From NCBI RefSeq assembly GCF_009649685.1, contig NZ_WJPK01000001.1, positions 686,760 to 750,759 of the forward strand: a DNA stretch of 64,000 nt, in the 5' to 3' direction. Origin of the DNA: Flavobacteriaceae bacterium EG-1. Lineage in GTDB: Bacteria > Bacteroidota > Bacteroidia > Flavobacteriales > Flavobacteriaceae. The notes beneath the pieces are model-generated. The model saw only the letters and a program-made list of their open reading frames with translations. It ran no database searches and was not told where the DNA came from. This document shows, one piece after another, positions 25,926 to 35,132 of the stretch. Every line of letters begins with the position of its first letter. Positions within the stretch are counted from its first letter, which is position 1. A program made the position numbers and the translations under genes.

Positions 25926-27467
25926 ATGAATATAAAAAATGTCTTTCTAGTACTTATCCTATTATTCATAACTGCCTGTGACCAAAAGATTGAGCCACAT
26001 AAAACAATAGAACTGTCGGAATTAACAATTTCAAAAATTCATCAAGGTTATCAAGAAAAAGAATTTAACAGTGTTCAATTGGTAGAAGCTTATTTAAAAC
26101 GAATAACGAAACTCGATAGTAACCTGAATTCTATTACCACAATAAATACAAAGGCACTTTCCATTGCAGAAGCACTTGATAAAGAATTTCAACAAACAGG
26201 TATTGTACGTCCGTTGCATGGTATTCCAATTATCGTAAAAGATAATATTAATACTGCCGGATTACCAACAACAGCAGGAGCCATAGCCTTAGCTGAATTT
26301 ATTCCAGAAGAGGACGCTTTTATCATCAAAAAACTTGTAGAAGCTGGTGCTATAATAATCGCTAAATCTAATATGGCAGAATGGGCTTTTAGTCCAATGC
26401 ATACAGAAAGTTCAACAGCCGGTACAACCATAAATCCTTACAACACAGCCTATGTTCCAGCAGGTTCTAGTGGTGGTACCGCCGTAGCAGTTGCTGCTAA
26501 TTTTGGAACTATTGGACTAGGAACGGATACTGGAAATTCTATTCGTGGACCATCTTCTCATTGCGCACTTGTCGGTTTTAGAACCACGTTGGGCCTTGTA
26601 AGTAGAAGTGCAATTGTGCCACTGTATCTTAGAAATGATGTCGTAGGTCCTATGGGAAGAACAGTTGAAGATGCAACCAAAGTATTGGAGGTAATTGCGG
26701 GATACGATAGTGAAGATTCAATCACTAAAAATTCAAATGGTAAAATACCTAAGAATTATACTCAATTTCTAATAAAAGATGGATTAAAAGGTGCACGCAT
26801 TGGAGTATTACGTGAGTTGAGCGATGATAATCCAAATCCGGAAATCAAAGCATTATTTGAAGAAGCTTTAACGAATTTAGATTCGTTGGGAGCTATTATT
26901 GTAGATCCATTTACTGTACCAGGTTTTAAAGAACTAAGACAGAATCAGTGGTGCGCTAGTTTTTCAGAAGATATTGAAACATACTTAAATAAATATGTAA
27001 AAAACGATACTGTAAAAACCATAGAAGATATTATACGAATAGGAAGTAATTCTGAATGGGCCAAAGAACGCGTAAAACGGAATGCGGCTCATAGTGGTAG
27101 ATGGGAAGATTCTGAAATACCATGTTTAGATGCGTATACAGATACAAGGCGTGTTGCTTTTAGAGAAGCAATCGAAAAAATAATGGATTCCTTAGAATTA
27201 AATGCAATCGTGTATCCTTCATGGAATAACCCTCCAGCGCATATCGAATTATTCTCAGAGGAATATAAAGGTGATAATAATCAAGTAATTAGTCCGCATA
27301 CAGGACAACCTGCATTTACGGTGCCAATGGGTTATACTAGTGATAAATTACCAGCGGGACTTCAATTTTTAGGTAGAATGTATGATGAACCAACATTAAT
27401 TAAACTATCGTTTTCCTATGAACAAGGAACACAACATAGAAAGCCTCCTTCAAAATTTATTAATTAG
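25926..27467 (+). CDS. Amidase-signature lipoprotein
   Basis: A 513-residue exported amidase. The lipoprotein signal ends LLFITACDQ. The Ser-cisSer-Lys triad is visible: Lys105 in PIIVKDN, Ser181/182 in PAGSSGGTA and Ser205 in GTDTGNSIRGPSS. The residue before Ser205 is Asn, where most relatives have Gly. The enzyme would hydrolyse an amide bond outside the inner membrane; peptide amides and similar substrates are known for secreted members, but the substrate here is unknown. It converges with thiE and their 3' ends overlap by 8 bases, leaving no room for a terminator. Confidence 0.92.
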   Translation: MNIKNVFLVLILLFITACDQKIEPHKTIELSELTISKIHQGYQEKEFNSVQLVEAYLKRITKLDSNLNSITTINTKALSIAEALDKEFQQTGIVRPLHGIPIIVKDNINTAGLPTTAGAIALAEFIPEEDAFIIKKLVEAGAIIIAKSNMAEWAFSPMHTESSTAGTTINPYNTAYVPAGSSGGTAVAVAANFGTIGLGTDTGNSIRGPSSHCALVGFRTTLGLVSRSAIVPLYLRNDVVGPMGRTVEDATKVLEVIAGYDSEDSITKNSNGKIPKNYTQFLIKDGLKGARIGVLRELSDDNPNPEIKALFEEALTNLDSLGAIIVDPFTVPGFKELRQNQWCASFSEDIETYLNKYVKNDTVKTIEDIIRIGSNSEWAKERVKRNAAHSGRWEDSEIPCLDAYTDTRRVAFREAIEKIMDSLELNAIVYPSWNNPPAHIELFSEEYKGDNNQVISPHTGQPAFTVPMGYTSDKLPAGLQFLGRMYDEPTLIKLSFSYEQGTQHRKPPSKFIN

Positions 27468-28110
27468 AATTAAATGTATAACGTTTTTCTTCGGTGGAAG
27501 AAGCTCGTAAAAGTTCATTAAACTTTTTTATTGAATTAAAATCACGTGTTATTTCACCTGAAACAGCAATTCCATAAACTCCCGTTTTTAAAAGGTCTTC
27601 TACATCTGCTATTTCTATGCCGCCTACGCCAAGAATAGGAATTTCAGTTTGTAGTGCATCAATTATGGCAGCATATCCATTTAAGCCTAATAAAGACGGG
27701 AGTTTGTCTTTGGTTTCTGTAAATCGAAACGGACCTAAACTAATATAATCAACTGCCTCACCAATTAAATTTTCGCAGTCTTCTAAAGTGTGTGCTGTAC
27801 CTCCAATCATTTGCCAGGAGTATAAACTTTTTCGGGCTAGGGTGGGGTTACAATCAAGTTTTCCTAGATGTACTCCATCAGCTTTAATTTCTTTCGCTAT
27901 TTTAAAGTAGTCATTTATGATTAATCTAGTTTGAAAATGAGCCGTTATTTCTTTGGCAGCATGGGCAACTTTTAATACCTTTTTCTCCGACACATTTTTT
28001 AACCGAAGTTGTACCAATTCCGCACCAGAAGTACAAGCTTTTTGAATATTGTCGAGTACAACTTTAGGTGAATTACCTTGAGTTATATAATGTAATTTAG
28101 GAATAATCAT
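27460..28110 (-). CDS. thiE: Thiamine-phosphate synthase (ThiE family)
   Basis: A 216-residue TIM barrel joining the thiazole and pyrimidine phosphates to thiamine monophosphate. Recognisable parts are LVQLRLKN, LIINDYFKIAKEIKADGVHLGK with the substrate Asp, IGGTAHTLED in place of the usual GxSxH, DYISLGPFRFTETK and ILGVGGI near the C-terminus. The LGPFRFTETK form and the lone location without other thi genes leave open that it is the TenI-like paralogue instead. The frame overlaps the end of the convergent amidase gene. Confidence 0.85.
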   Translation of the reverse strand: MIIPKLHYITQGNSPKVVLDNIQKACTSGAELVQLRLKNVSEKKVLKVAHAAKEITAHFQTRLIINDYFKIAKEIKADGVHLGKLDCNPTLARKSLYSWQMIGGTAHTLEDCENLIGEAVDYISLGPFRFTETKDKLPSLLGLNGYAAIIDALQTEIPILGVGGIEIADVEDLLKTGVYGIAVSGEITRDFNSIKKFNELLRASSTEEKRYTFNSN

Positions 28111-28182
28111 AATTAAGAAAACTATAGTCCAGCAAAGATATGCTATAAAGAAAAAATAGATTTATACTATTTTAGATTCTTA

Positions 28183-29145
28183 TTATTTGGTGGATTCACC
28201 AACAGGATAATGAAGTTCAACCTTATCGTGCATAGTGTATAAGCGATAGTTGTCACCATCAGGCACCAATATACCACTAGATTTATTTTCACCTATTATA
28301 GGGTTTTCATCATATTTTGTCCAGTGAATTAAATCTTTAGATGCAGCAACATTTGTAGACCATTCATGCCAATCTTTAAAAGCTGTACTATGATAAAAAG
28401 CATAATACCATCCTTTATATTTTAGTATTTGATTTACTGCTACTCCATATTGATCATAAATTTCAGGTCCCATTGCAATTACTGGATCATCTTGCACATT
28501 TGTCCATATGTTTAAATCTTCAGATGTCGCCAACCAAATACCTAAATCTCCTCTTTCGTAAAATAAATACCATAAATTATTTTCCCTCCATACAGTTGGT
28601 GTTCCATATGGGCCTTCACTCAGAGGTTCACCATAAGTTGTCCTGATATCCAAAGAACCATGATCTTTCCAATTTATACGATCTGTAGAACTTAATCTGT
28701 GGGCAATATCTCCTTGTCCTTCTGCAAACATATGATAGGTGTCATCTACTTTTAAAACCATCATGTCTTCTGTCCAACTGTCATTAAAAATAGGTTTATC
28801 ACTATATCGTTTCCATGTAATACCATCTGAAGATGTTGCATAACCTAAAGCTAATGGCGCTTTATCAGTACTCAAACCTGTATACCACATATGATAAGTG
28901 TCATCCTCCTTTAAAATATACCCTCTTTCACGAATACTTTGATCCCAAGTTAATTCACCAGTCCCTTCAAAAACTGGATTTTCGGTATAAGTTTCAAATT
29001 TTACCAGTTCATCTGGAAAAGGAATAGCTTCTTTGTCAATTGTATCCTTTATGGAAGCATCGCTATTTTCAGTGTGATTCTTCTTTTTTGGTTGGCAGGA
29101 ACAAACAAAAATTAGTGCGAAAAGAGATAATAAAAGTGATTTCAT
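28183..29145 (-). CDS. GH43/GH32-like beta-propeller lipoprotein
   Basis: A 320-residue lipoprotein starting at the ATG at 29145; signal peptide MKSLLLSLFALIFVCSC. The mature part has repeated blade motifs typical of five-bladed glycosidase propellers: YHMWYTGLS, LALGYATSSDGITWKRYSD, YHMFAEGQGD, WYLFYERGDLGIWLATSEDL and YAFYHSTA. The catalytic Asp/Glu set of GH43 cannot be assigned with confidence. It would act on or bind oligosaccharides at the cell surface. It is not in a SusC/SusD locus. The neighbour thiE is 72 bases downstream on the same strand but functionally unrelated. Confidence 0.78.
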   Translation of the reverse strand: MKSLLLSLFALIFVCSCQPKKKNHTENSDASIKDTIDKEAIPFPDELVKFETYTENPVFEGTGELTWDQSIRERGYILKEDDTYHMWYTGLSTDKAPLALGYATSSDGITWKRYSDKPIFNDSWTEDMMVLKVDDTYHMFAEGQGDIAHRLSSTDRINWKDHGSLDIRTTYGEPLSEGPYGTPTVWRENNLWYLFYERGDLGIWLATSEDLNIWTNVQDDPVIAMGPEIYDQYGVAVNQILKYKGWYYAFYHSTAFKDWHEWSTNVAASKDLIHWTKYDENPIIGENKSSGILVPDGDNYRLYTMHDKVELHYPVGESTK

Positions 29146-29426
29146 TGTAAACAAGTATTAAACTATAGATTTTACTGACCTTGAAGATACTAAAGTACAT
29201 TTTAAAAGGAAGTAAATTTTTAACTATAACAAGTAAAAAAAATAAACCTCAATTATATCATTACATAAAAGTTTATTGTAACAAAAAGATAAATACAAAT
29301 GACATCTTGTTTCATCTATTAATTCTCTGAATTAGGAGGTAAATATTGCTCGTTCGTCTATTATGCTTCATACCATTACTAACATAATTTACATTTGCCC
29401 AATCATTAACTATTTAATTAAAAATT

Positions 29427-29726
29427 ATGAAAAAAACGGTACTATCATTAACTATAATAATGACAATTTTCAGTTGTAATAGCGTAAAAAACGTTAATAC
29501 TTCTTCGGTAGCAGATGCAGCGACTTTACTAAGTTCATTAAGCTCAAATTCCACAATACAACAGGTTTCAAGTCTTTTTAGCTTACTAGACAGTAATAAT
29601 GATGAAGCTATAAGTTCAACCGAGGCTATTGGTTCAGTAGCAGAAAACTTTACCACATTAGATACAGATAGTAATTCTAGTTTAAACCTAACTGAATTAA
29701 CTGGTTTACTTGGATTACTGAAATAA
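29427..29726 (+). CDS. Small EF-hand lipoprotein
   Basis: A 99-residue lipoprotein; signal peptide ends IMTIFSCNS. The mature part has two EF-hand calcium loops of 12 residues with correct ligands at 1, 3, 5, 9 and 12: DSNNDEAISSTE and DTDSNSSLNLTE. They are spaced like a paired EF-hand. The role may be calcium sensing or structural at the periplasmic face of the outer membrane; partners are unknown. It is monocistronic, with a terminator right after it. TACATTTG, a match to TANNTTTG, is about 40 bases upstream. Confidence 0.8.
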   Translation: MKKTVLSLTIIMTIFSCNSVKNVNTSSVADAATLLSSLSSNSTIQQVSSLFSLLDSNNDEAISSTEAIGSVAENFTTLDTDSNSSLNLTELTGLLGLLK

Positions 29727-29752
29727 TTATAATATTTGAATTAGCAAAAATG

Positions 29753-29786
29753 AAAGGTATACATATAAAATGTATGCCTTTTTTTG
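29753..29786 (+). terminator. Intrinsic terminator of the EF-hand gene
   Basis: A 12-bp stem, AAAGGTATACAT (29753-29764) with the complementary arm at 29770-29781 (one G-T pair), 5-base loop and a run of Ts. Confidence 0.9.
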
Positions 29787-29955
29787 ATTTGATCAAATAC
29801 TAAGCTTTTTATTATAAAGTGATATCTATGAAAATATCCTTTTCGTAGATACAATTTGGCCAAACTTCTATTTGCTTTCCTAGATAGTGCAATGACCTTT
29901 ACATTTGAAGTATAATTACAAGACAAGAATATATTTTTAATTTAAAACTTAAATT

Positions 29956-30561
29956 ATGAAAACATATATAAAAGCAACGGTAGTACCATTTTTGTTCATG
30001 ATAGCCCTCACAACGCAGGTTTCGGCACAAAACAGAAGTACTGCAACAAAATCTAATAAAAAAGAAACGGTATCAAGAACTGCAGCTACTAAAAATAGTA
30101 CTGTAACCAAAAGAGTTTCAAGTACCAAGGTAACCTATAAAACACCTAAAAAGAAGGTTGTTTCTGTACGAAATGTACCAAATAAAACAGTTATTTCTAA
30201 TAATGGTCAAAACTATTATTATGCTAATAATAAATACTATACGCAATCTAGAGGTAGATATATTGAGATAGCTCCTAAAGTTGGGTTTAAGGTAAGAGTA
30301 TTACCTCAAAATTATAAAATGGTACGATTTAATAATCGCAATTATTATAATTCACAAGGTATTTTTTATATCAATGTAAACAATCAATACGAAGTTGTAG
30401 AGCCGGAAATAGGTACTATTGTTTATGAATTACCTAATGATTACGAAAAGGTCTCTATTGATGGTCAAACATATTATGAATACGCAAACATACTTTATGA
30501 AAAGGTACAAGAAAATGGTGTTAGAGCTTATGAAGTTGTGGGTATTATTGACATGGAATAA
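29956..30561 (+). CDS. Exported DUF6515-like repeat protein
   Basis: A 201-residue protein with a cleavable signal peptide (ends TTQVSAQ), then a basic Ser/Thr/Lys-rich stretch to about residue 75, then three copies of a small motif: NGQNYYYANNKYY, NNRNYYNSQGIFY and DGQTYYEYANILY, each followed by a segment with VxPxxGxxVxxLPxxY. This repeat is what I know as DUF6515, common in Bacteroidota exported proteins; function unknown. It is monocistronic and followed by a terminator. Confidence 0.7.
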   Translation: MKTYIKATVVPFLFMIALTTQVSAQNRSTATKSNKKETVSRTAATKNSTVTKRVSSTKVTYKTPKKKVVSVRNVPNKTVISNNGQNYYYANNKYYTQSRGRYIEIAPKVGFKVRVLPQNYKMVRFNNRNYYNSQGIFYINVNNQYEVVEPEIGTIVYELPNDYEKVSIDGQTYYEYANILYEKVQENGVRAYEVVGIIDME

Positions 30562-30585
30562 GGATTTATTGGTTGATTGTTGATT

Positions 30586-30620
30586 AAAGGTGGGTAGCTC
30601 TGTAGTTATCCACCTTTTAA
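30586..30620 (+). terminator. Intrinsic terminator
   Basis: An 11-bp stem, AAAGGTGGGTA (30586-30596) with TATCCACCTTT (30607-30617) including one G-T pair, followed by T and an AT-rich tail. Confidence 0.85.
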
Positions 30621-30748
30621 TATTTTAAAATTATACTTTTTTAAGTTGATATTTAGACTGAAATAGTTTATGTTAGGAAAAAAACAGGGTATCTCAGGGA
30701 AAATAGTGATATCTTGCAAAACAATATAATTTACTCTTAAATAAAAGA

Positions 30749-31210
30749 ATGGCTAAATCTCAGCAAACATTTAACAAAACAGAAAAAGAAAAGAAACGTT
30801 TAAAAAAACGTGAGGAAAAAAGAAAAAAAATGGAGGCTCGTAAAGCAAAAGCAAAAGAGTCTGATAAAAAAGGAATACAGTTTGCCTATGTAGATTATAA
30901 TGGCAATTTAACAGATACTCCACCAGATCCATCTTTAAGAGTAGAAATAGATGTTGAAGATATTGCAATTAGTGTTCCTAAAACTTTAGCTGAAGATATT
31001 GAAGAGGTAGACCCTGTAAGAAAGGGTACAGTGTCTTTTTTTGATTCTTCTAAGGGGTTTGGTTTTATTATTGATGCCGAAGACCAGGAAAAATACTTTA
31101 CACATGTAAGTGGATTGCTTGATGAAATTTCTGAAAATGATAAAGTTTCATTTGAATTAGAAAAAGGAATGAAAGGCTTAAATGCTGTAAAAGTTACTTT
31201 GCAAAAATAA
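30749..31210 (+). CDS. Cold-shock domain protein with basic N-terminal extension
   Basis: A 153-residue protein. The first 42 residues are a highly charged, Lys/Glu/Arg-rich helix (KEKKRLKKREEKRKK), likely a coiled coil or RNA-binding tail. A short linker follows, then a cold-shock domain at about 90-153 with KGFGFI (RNP1) and KYFTHVS (RNP2). The extended form occurs in Bacteroidota. It probably binds RNA; stress adaptation or ribosome association are possibilities, not shown. It is monocistronic. Confidence 0.9.
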   Translation: MAKSQQTFNKTEKEKKRLKKREEKRKKMEARKAKAKESDKKGIQFAYVDYNGNLTDTPPDPSLRVEIDVEDIAISVPKTLAEDIEEVDPVRKGTVSFFDSSKGFGFIIDAEDQEKYFTHVSGLLDEISENDKVSFELEKGMKGLNAVKVTLQK

Positions 31211-31418
31211 AATCAACGCTACTCGTTTTTCATTAAATTTTATTATTAATTAAGTCCTATTATTTGCTGCTAAATAATAGCGAGATTATATATTCTTATT
31301 TTTCGTACAGCGTATAGGTATTTCCCTTCATGGTAAAATTTTAATTTACACTAGTAATAACCGATATTTGATAAAAGTATGTCAATCTAAATTAGTTTAA
31401 CTTAAATGATTTGTATAC

Positions 31419-32075
31419 ATGAGGTTAATACTCTTTATTCTAAATGTAATTGTTTTCTCTAATTCGTTGCAAGCTCAGGTACCAGAAGCTAATTTATTAG
31501 TAAAAATACAGGAGTTAACAACAACTGAAATGAATTCTATTTCAAATCCCTTACCAGGTTCATTTTCCTTTAACACCACTTTGAATAAAATGTTTGTGTT
31601 TAATGGTACTGAATGGACCGAAATGACTACGAAAGGAACTGAAGCTTATCCAGGTCATTTTATTATCGGTAGTACAGGTTCACAAACGATATCTGGTTTA
31701 CCATTTAAACCAAGTTACATTGTTTTTACAGGACACCCAAACATTCAATCCACCAACATAAGTTCTGACAACGGGGTAAGAGACAACAGTAATACTTTCG
31801 TTAATAATTTTGGTACAATGCATGGGTATTCTAGAAATAATGGGGGCACTATTAATCAACAAGTAATCTATGTTGGCGGAAACGCATCTTCTATTAATGA
31901 TATTTCAAGATACGCCAATACTGGAGAATGCATCGGTGTTCGGTATGCAAATTTCAATGGAGATAATTTAGGTCTAACAACTGCAATCTTTACAGGATTT
32001 ACATCAGATGGGTTTACTATTAATGTGAATAACCATACAGATAATGTAGTTGTAATGTTTACAGCCTTTAAATAA
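31419..32075 (+). CDS. Exported protein of unknown function, tandem copy 1
   Basis: A 218-residue protein with a signal peptide ending SLQAQ. Its N-terminal third (LVKIQELTTTEMNSISNPLPGSFSFNTTLNKMFVFNGTEWTEM) resembles the short module before many flavobacterial surface proteins, and the C-terminal part (YPGHFIIGSTGSQTISGLPF, then strands) looks like a compact beta domain that recalls phage tail-fibre tips. There is no lipobox or T9SS tail. I do not know a function. The next gene is a clear paralogue, 72 bases downstream. Confidence 0.75.
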   Translation: MRLILFILNVIVFSNSLQAQVPEANLLVKIQELTTTEMNSISNPLPGSFSFNTTLNKMFVFNGTEWTEMTTKGTEAYPGHFIIGSTGSQTISGLPFKPSYIVFTGHPNIQSTNISSDNGVRDNSNTFVNNFGTMHGYSRNNGGTINQQVIYVGGNASSINDISRYANTGECIGVRYANFNGDNLGLTTAIFTGFTSDGFTINVNNHTDNVVVMFTAFK

Positions 32076-32147
32076 TTTAGATAAACGTAATTGAAATATT
32101 CCATGTCATGGGGAAATATTAATAAAACTGATTTAAACAATATTTAA

Positions 32148-32801
32148 ATGAGAACAATTTTCCTTTTAGTATTCATTATTTCTACAATATGCTCATTAAA
32201 AGCTCAAGCTCCACAGGCTAATGAGTTAGTTAAAATTCATGAAGTAACTACAACCGAGATGAACAATATAGCGAGTCCCTTAGTAGGTTCTTTCGTTTTT
32301 AATACCACACTCAATAAAATGTTCTTTTTTGATGGAACTACATGGTCTCAATTCAAGTCTGGACAAACCTCTTACCCAGGTCACTTTATTATTAATGGTA
32401 CCGGTTCGCAAACAATTACTGGTCTCCCTTTTGAACCTAAAGCCATTGTATTTGCAGGACATCCTAATATTGAAACAACATCAATTAATTCCGACAATGC
32501 TGTTGGAAACAATAATAATACTTTACAAAATTCTTTTGGCACTATGAATGGGTATGCTAGAAATGATAATGGTACTATTAATCAACAAGTGATTTATGTT
32601 GGTGGTAATGGTAATTCCATTAATGATATTTCAAGATATGCCAACTCTGGTGAATGCATTGGGGTGCGATATGGAAATCAAAATGGTGACCAAGTTGGTT
32701 TAACCACAGCAATACTCACAGCCTTTACAACTGACGGATTTATTGTTAATGTTAATAATCATTCAGACAATTTGGTAATAACTTTTACGGCTTATGAGTA
32801 G
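32148..32801 (+). CDS. Exported protein of unknown function, tandem copy 2
   Basis: A 217-residue paralogue of the preceding protein, similar along the whole length; the core blocks NQQVIYVGGN, NDISRYAN and GECIGVRY are identical. It has a signal peptide ending SLKAQ. Differences concentrate in the loops, for example the Cys-free region around residues 75-125. Tandem duplication with loop change suggests a binding protein under diversification, or simple gene dosage. Function is unknown. Confidence 0.75.
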   Translation: MRTIFLLVFIISTICSLKAQAPQANELVKIHEVTTTEMNNIASPLVGSFVFNTTLNKMFFFDGTTWSQFKSGQTSYPGHFIINGTGSQTITGLPFEPKAIVFAGHPNIETTSINSDNAVGNNNNTLQNSFGTMNGYARNDNGTINQQVIYVGGNGNSINDISRYANSGECIGVRYGNQNGDQVGLTTAILTAFTTDGFIVNVNNHSDNLVITFTAYE

Positions 32802-32826
32802 ACTATACTTATTAATGCCTCTGACT

Positions 32827-33687
32827 TTACTCTATCTCATAGCGATATAAGTTTCCTCCTGTATGATGAGATTGTTCATCAGACATGAGTAATGTTTTAT
32901 CATCTATAAAACAAACCGATTCTAATTGGGTACGCACTCCCAAGTCAATTTTACGAATATTACTTTTTGTAAATTCAGTTAAATCAAAATCAGTAATATG
33001 CCAAATTAACCCGTTACTTAGCAATGCTATAGTTTTACCATCTGATGAAATATCTGCAGAAGTAATCGAACAGCTATGCGAATCTAAACAAGTCACCCAT
33101 TCAGCTAGAAATTCAGCCTCGTATGCACCAACCTTGTCAGGAATACGATATAACATGGTTTTACCATCGTAAGGTTTACTTCTATTTTTGGAAATAATAT
33201 AAAGAAACCCGTTCCAATGAAATAGCGCCTCTGCATCAAAATACATTTTAGATTTTTTCGGAGGAAATTTATCCTGATTTGGATATTTGAATTCAATTTT
33301 TTCAGCGGTTATTTTATCTCCCTTTTCTAATTCTGGATTAGACAACTTGTAAATAACCAAATTTTTACGCTCATTATCATTATTTCCAAAGTCACCTATA
33401 TATAGGTTACCATTTGTATCTGTGGTCAAATCTTCCCAATCGTGGTTTTTCGCATTTTTAACTTCTAGTTTTCTTTCGATATCACCTTTAAAATTTACTT
33501 TGTAAAGTTCATCTTTATTTCCGCTATCTTCTACCGCCCACATAGCATTTTGGTTATAAGCGGCCATCCCTGAAATTTCCTTTAGACTTTCTGGCATTTG
33601 AGCAATAATTTTCAATTTGGTATTCTTTTGACAATTAACTTGTATCAGAAAGTTTAATAGTAAAAGAAGTCGTAGAAATAAGATCAT
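32827..33687 (-). CDS. Exported propeller-type protein, possible SdiA-regulated/esterase-like
   Basis: A 286-residue protein with an N-terminal hydrophobic stretch ending LIQVNCQKN; the Cys could be a lipobox Cys although Asn at -1 is less common. The mature part has repeated strands of propeller type: EISGMAAYNQNAMWAVEDSGNKDELYKV, HDWEDLTTDTNGNLYIGDFGNN, YFDAEALFHWNGFLYIISKNR and ADISSDGKTIALLSN. These phrases are like those of SdiA-regulated or esterase-like phytase-type propellers. No catalytic site can be named. The gene converges with the duplicated exported genes. Confidence 0.65.
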   Translation of the reverse strand: MILFLRLLLLLNFLIQVNCQKNTKLKIIAQMPESLKEISGMAAYNQNAMWAVEDSGNKDELYKVNFKGDIERKLEVKNAKNHDWEDLTTDTNGNLYIGDFGNNDNERKNLVIYKLSNPELEKGDKITAEKIEFKYPNQDKFPPKKSKMYFDAEALFHWNGFLYIISKNRSKPYDGKTMLYRIPDKVGAYEAEFLAEWVTCLDSHSCSITSADISSDGKTIALLSNGLIWHITDFDLTEFTKSNIRKIDLGVRTQLESVCFIDDKTLLMSDEQSHHTGGNLYRYEIE

Positions 33688-33846
33688 TTTTATTTTAAAT
33701 TAAAGAGTAGAATTTTTCAATTTATTGGTAAAGCAAAACCTTTAAATTCTTGTAAAATTATAGAAGGTAAGTTTTTAACTCAGCTTCATTCTCAGAAATT
33801 CAAAGTTATACTTTGTAAATTTGAAGAAGGTTAAAATTAGTTTAAA

Positions 33847-34317
33847 ATGAATCGAGAAAAGTTTATGCAAGAAGCTGTTAACGCAGCATTAAAAGGAATG
33901 CAAAACAATGAAGGTGGGCCTTTTGGGTGTGTTATTGTTAAAGATGGTAAAATAGTAGGAAAAGGAAATAATAAAGTTACATCAACAAATGATCCAACAG
34001 CCCATGCAGAAGTAACTGCAATTAGAGATGCTTGCAAAAATTTGAATTCATTTCAACTGGAGGGCTGTGAAATTTATACCTCATGCGAACCTTGTCCAAT
34101 GTGTTTAGGAGCAATTTATTGGGCAAGACCTGATAAAGTTTATTATGGAAGTAGCCAGACAGATGCAGCAAATATTGGTTTTGATGATGCCTTTATATAT
34201 AAAGAAATTCCCTTACCATATGCTCAAAGAAGTATTCCTTTTGAGCAATTATTAACAGAAATTGCCTTAAAACCGTTTCAAGAATGGATTAAAAAGGTAG
34301 ATAAAACTACTTATTAA
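33847..34317 (+). CDS. guaD: Guanine deaminase-like cytidine/deoxycytidylate deaminase family enzyme
   Basis: A 156-residue zinc-dependent deaminase. The catalytic signature is complete: His53 and Glu55 in TAHAEVTAI and Cys83/Cys86 in EPCPMC. The following YWARPDKVYYGSSQTDAANIGFDD and the C-terminal phrase are those of the Bacillus GuaD subgroup, which converts guanine to xanthine. TadA is a less likely alternative: the length and the DAANIGFDD segment favour GuaD. A TANNTTTG match (TAAATTTG, 33816-33823) lies 23 bases before the start. Confidence 0.9.
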   Translation: MNREKFMQEAVNAALKGMQNNEGGPFGCVIVKDGKIVGKGNNKVTSTNDPTAHAEVTAIRDACKNLNSFQLEGCEIYTSCEPCPMCLGAIYWARPDKVYYGSSQTDAANIGFDDAFIYKEIPLPYAQRSIPFEQLLTEIALKPFQEWIKKVDKTTY

Positions 34318-34386
34318 GTTTTAGCAATCTATTTTTAGTCTACTTTTTCTGCCAAAGATTTTTGTAGTATTCTATGTGGAAATAAA

Positions 34387-34422
34387 TTGTACAATAATTT
34401 AGTTTCTAGTTATCTATATTTG
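34387..34422 (+). promoter_or_regulatory. Putative promoter of the Crp-type gene
   Basis: TATATTTG at 34415-34422 fits TANNTTTG. A TTG at 34387-34389 is 25 bases upstream, slightly beyond the usual spacing, and sits in a palindrome TTGTACAA. The -7 element ends four bases before the ATG, so transcription would start at or near the start codon (leaderless). Confidence 0.4.
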
Positions 34423-34426
34423 GTAT

Positions 34427-35020
34427 ATGAACCTACCGAATTTTAAAAAGTATCTAATTGAAAAAGGAGGATTATCTGAAGAGGAGTATTATCAGGTTAA
34501 CTCTTTAATTCAAACGAAAAAAGTTCAGCAAAATGAATTTTTGTTGAAGGAAGGATCGATTTGCTCACATTTTTTCTTCGTTGAACATGGCGTTTTGCGT
34601 TTTTATGCTTTAAACGACCAGGGCAAAGAAAACATACTACAATTTGCCACTGAAAACTGGATTTTAAGTGACCGTGGGAGTATTTTTTACAAAGAACCTT
34701 CAAATTACAATATCGATGCTATTGAAGATACCCTTACGGTTATGTTAGATGAGCATTTTATAAATGCAGTGGCGAAAGTTAATCCAAACTTTAGAAAGCA
34801 AAACGAGATTTTACTACAAAATCATATTCGTCATTTGTACAGGCGTATCAGTTTATTGTTAGGTGCTTCAGCAAAGGTTCGATATTTAGACTTTGTAAAA
34901 ACGTATCCAGATATTATGTTACGTGTACCCCAATGGATGATTGCATCGTATTTAGGGGTAACTCCAGAAAGTTTAAGTCGAGTGCGTAAAGCTCTCACCA
35001 ATGAAGATTTTAAATCCTAA
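34427..35020 (+). CDS. Crp/Fnr-family transcriptional regulator
   Basis: A 197-residue regulator with an N-terminal cyclic-nucleotide-binding fold (EFLLKEGSICSHFFFVEHGVLRFY near residue 36) and a C-terminal winged helix with VPQWMIASYLGVTPESLSRVRKAL as the recognition helix region. The Bacteroidota clade of such proteins usually lacks the Arg/Ser pair needed for cAMP, and none is obvious here, so the effector is unknown. Targets are unknown; guaD and pirin flank it. The start at the ATG at 34427 appears leaderless. Confidence 0.9.
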   Translation: MNLPNFKKYLIEKGGLSEEEYYQVNSLIQTKKVQQNEFLLKEGSICSHFFFVEHGVLRFYALNDQGKENILQFATENWILSDRGSIFYKEPSNYNIDAIEDTLTVMLDEHFINAVAKVNPNFRKQNEILLQNHIRHLYRRISLLLGASAKVRYLDFVKTYPDIMLRVPQWMIASYLGVTPESLSRVRKALTNEDFKS

Positions 35021-35132
35021 CACAACAATTCACTTCTTATCATAGGTCAATGCACATCTTTTAATGTTATTGTAGTTTTAAAGTATAAAAGCAATGAAAT
35101 AATGAATTGTTATATTTTTAAATTAAGATAAT

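Noticed and set aside
29741-29926. 61-codon minus-strand frame after the EF-hand gene
   Set aside because: It spans the terminator, has no domain or signal, and its composition is that of random AT-rich DNA.
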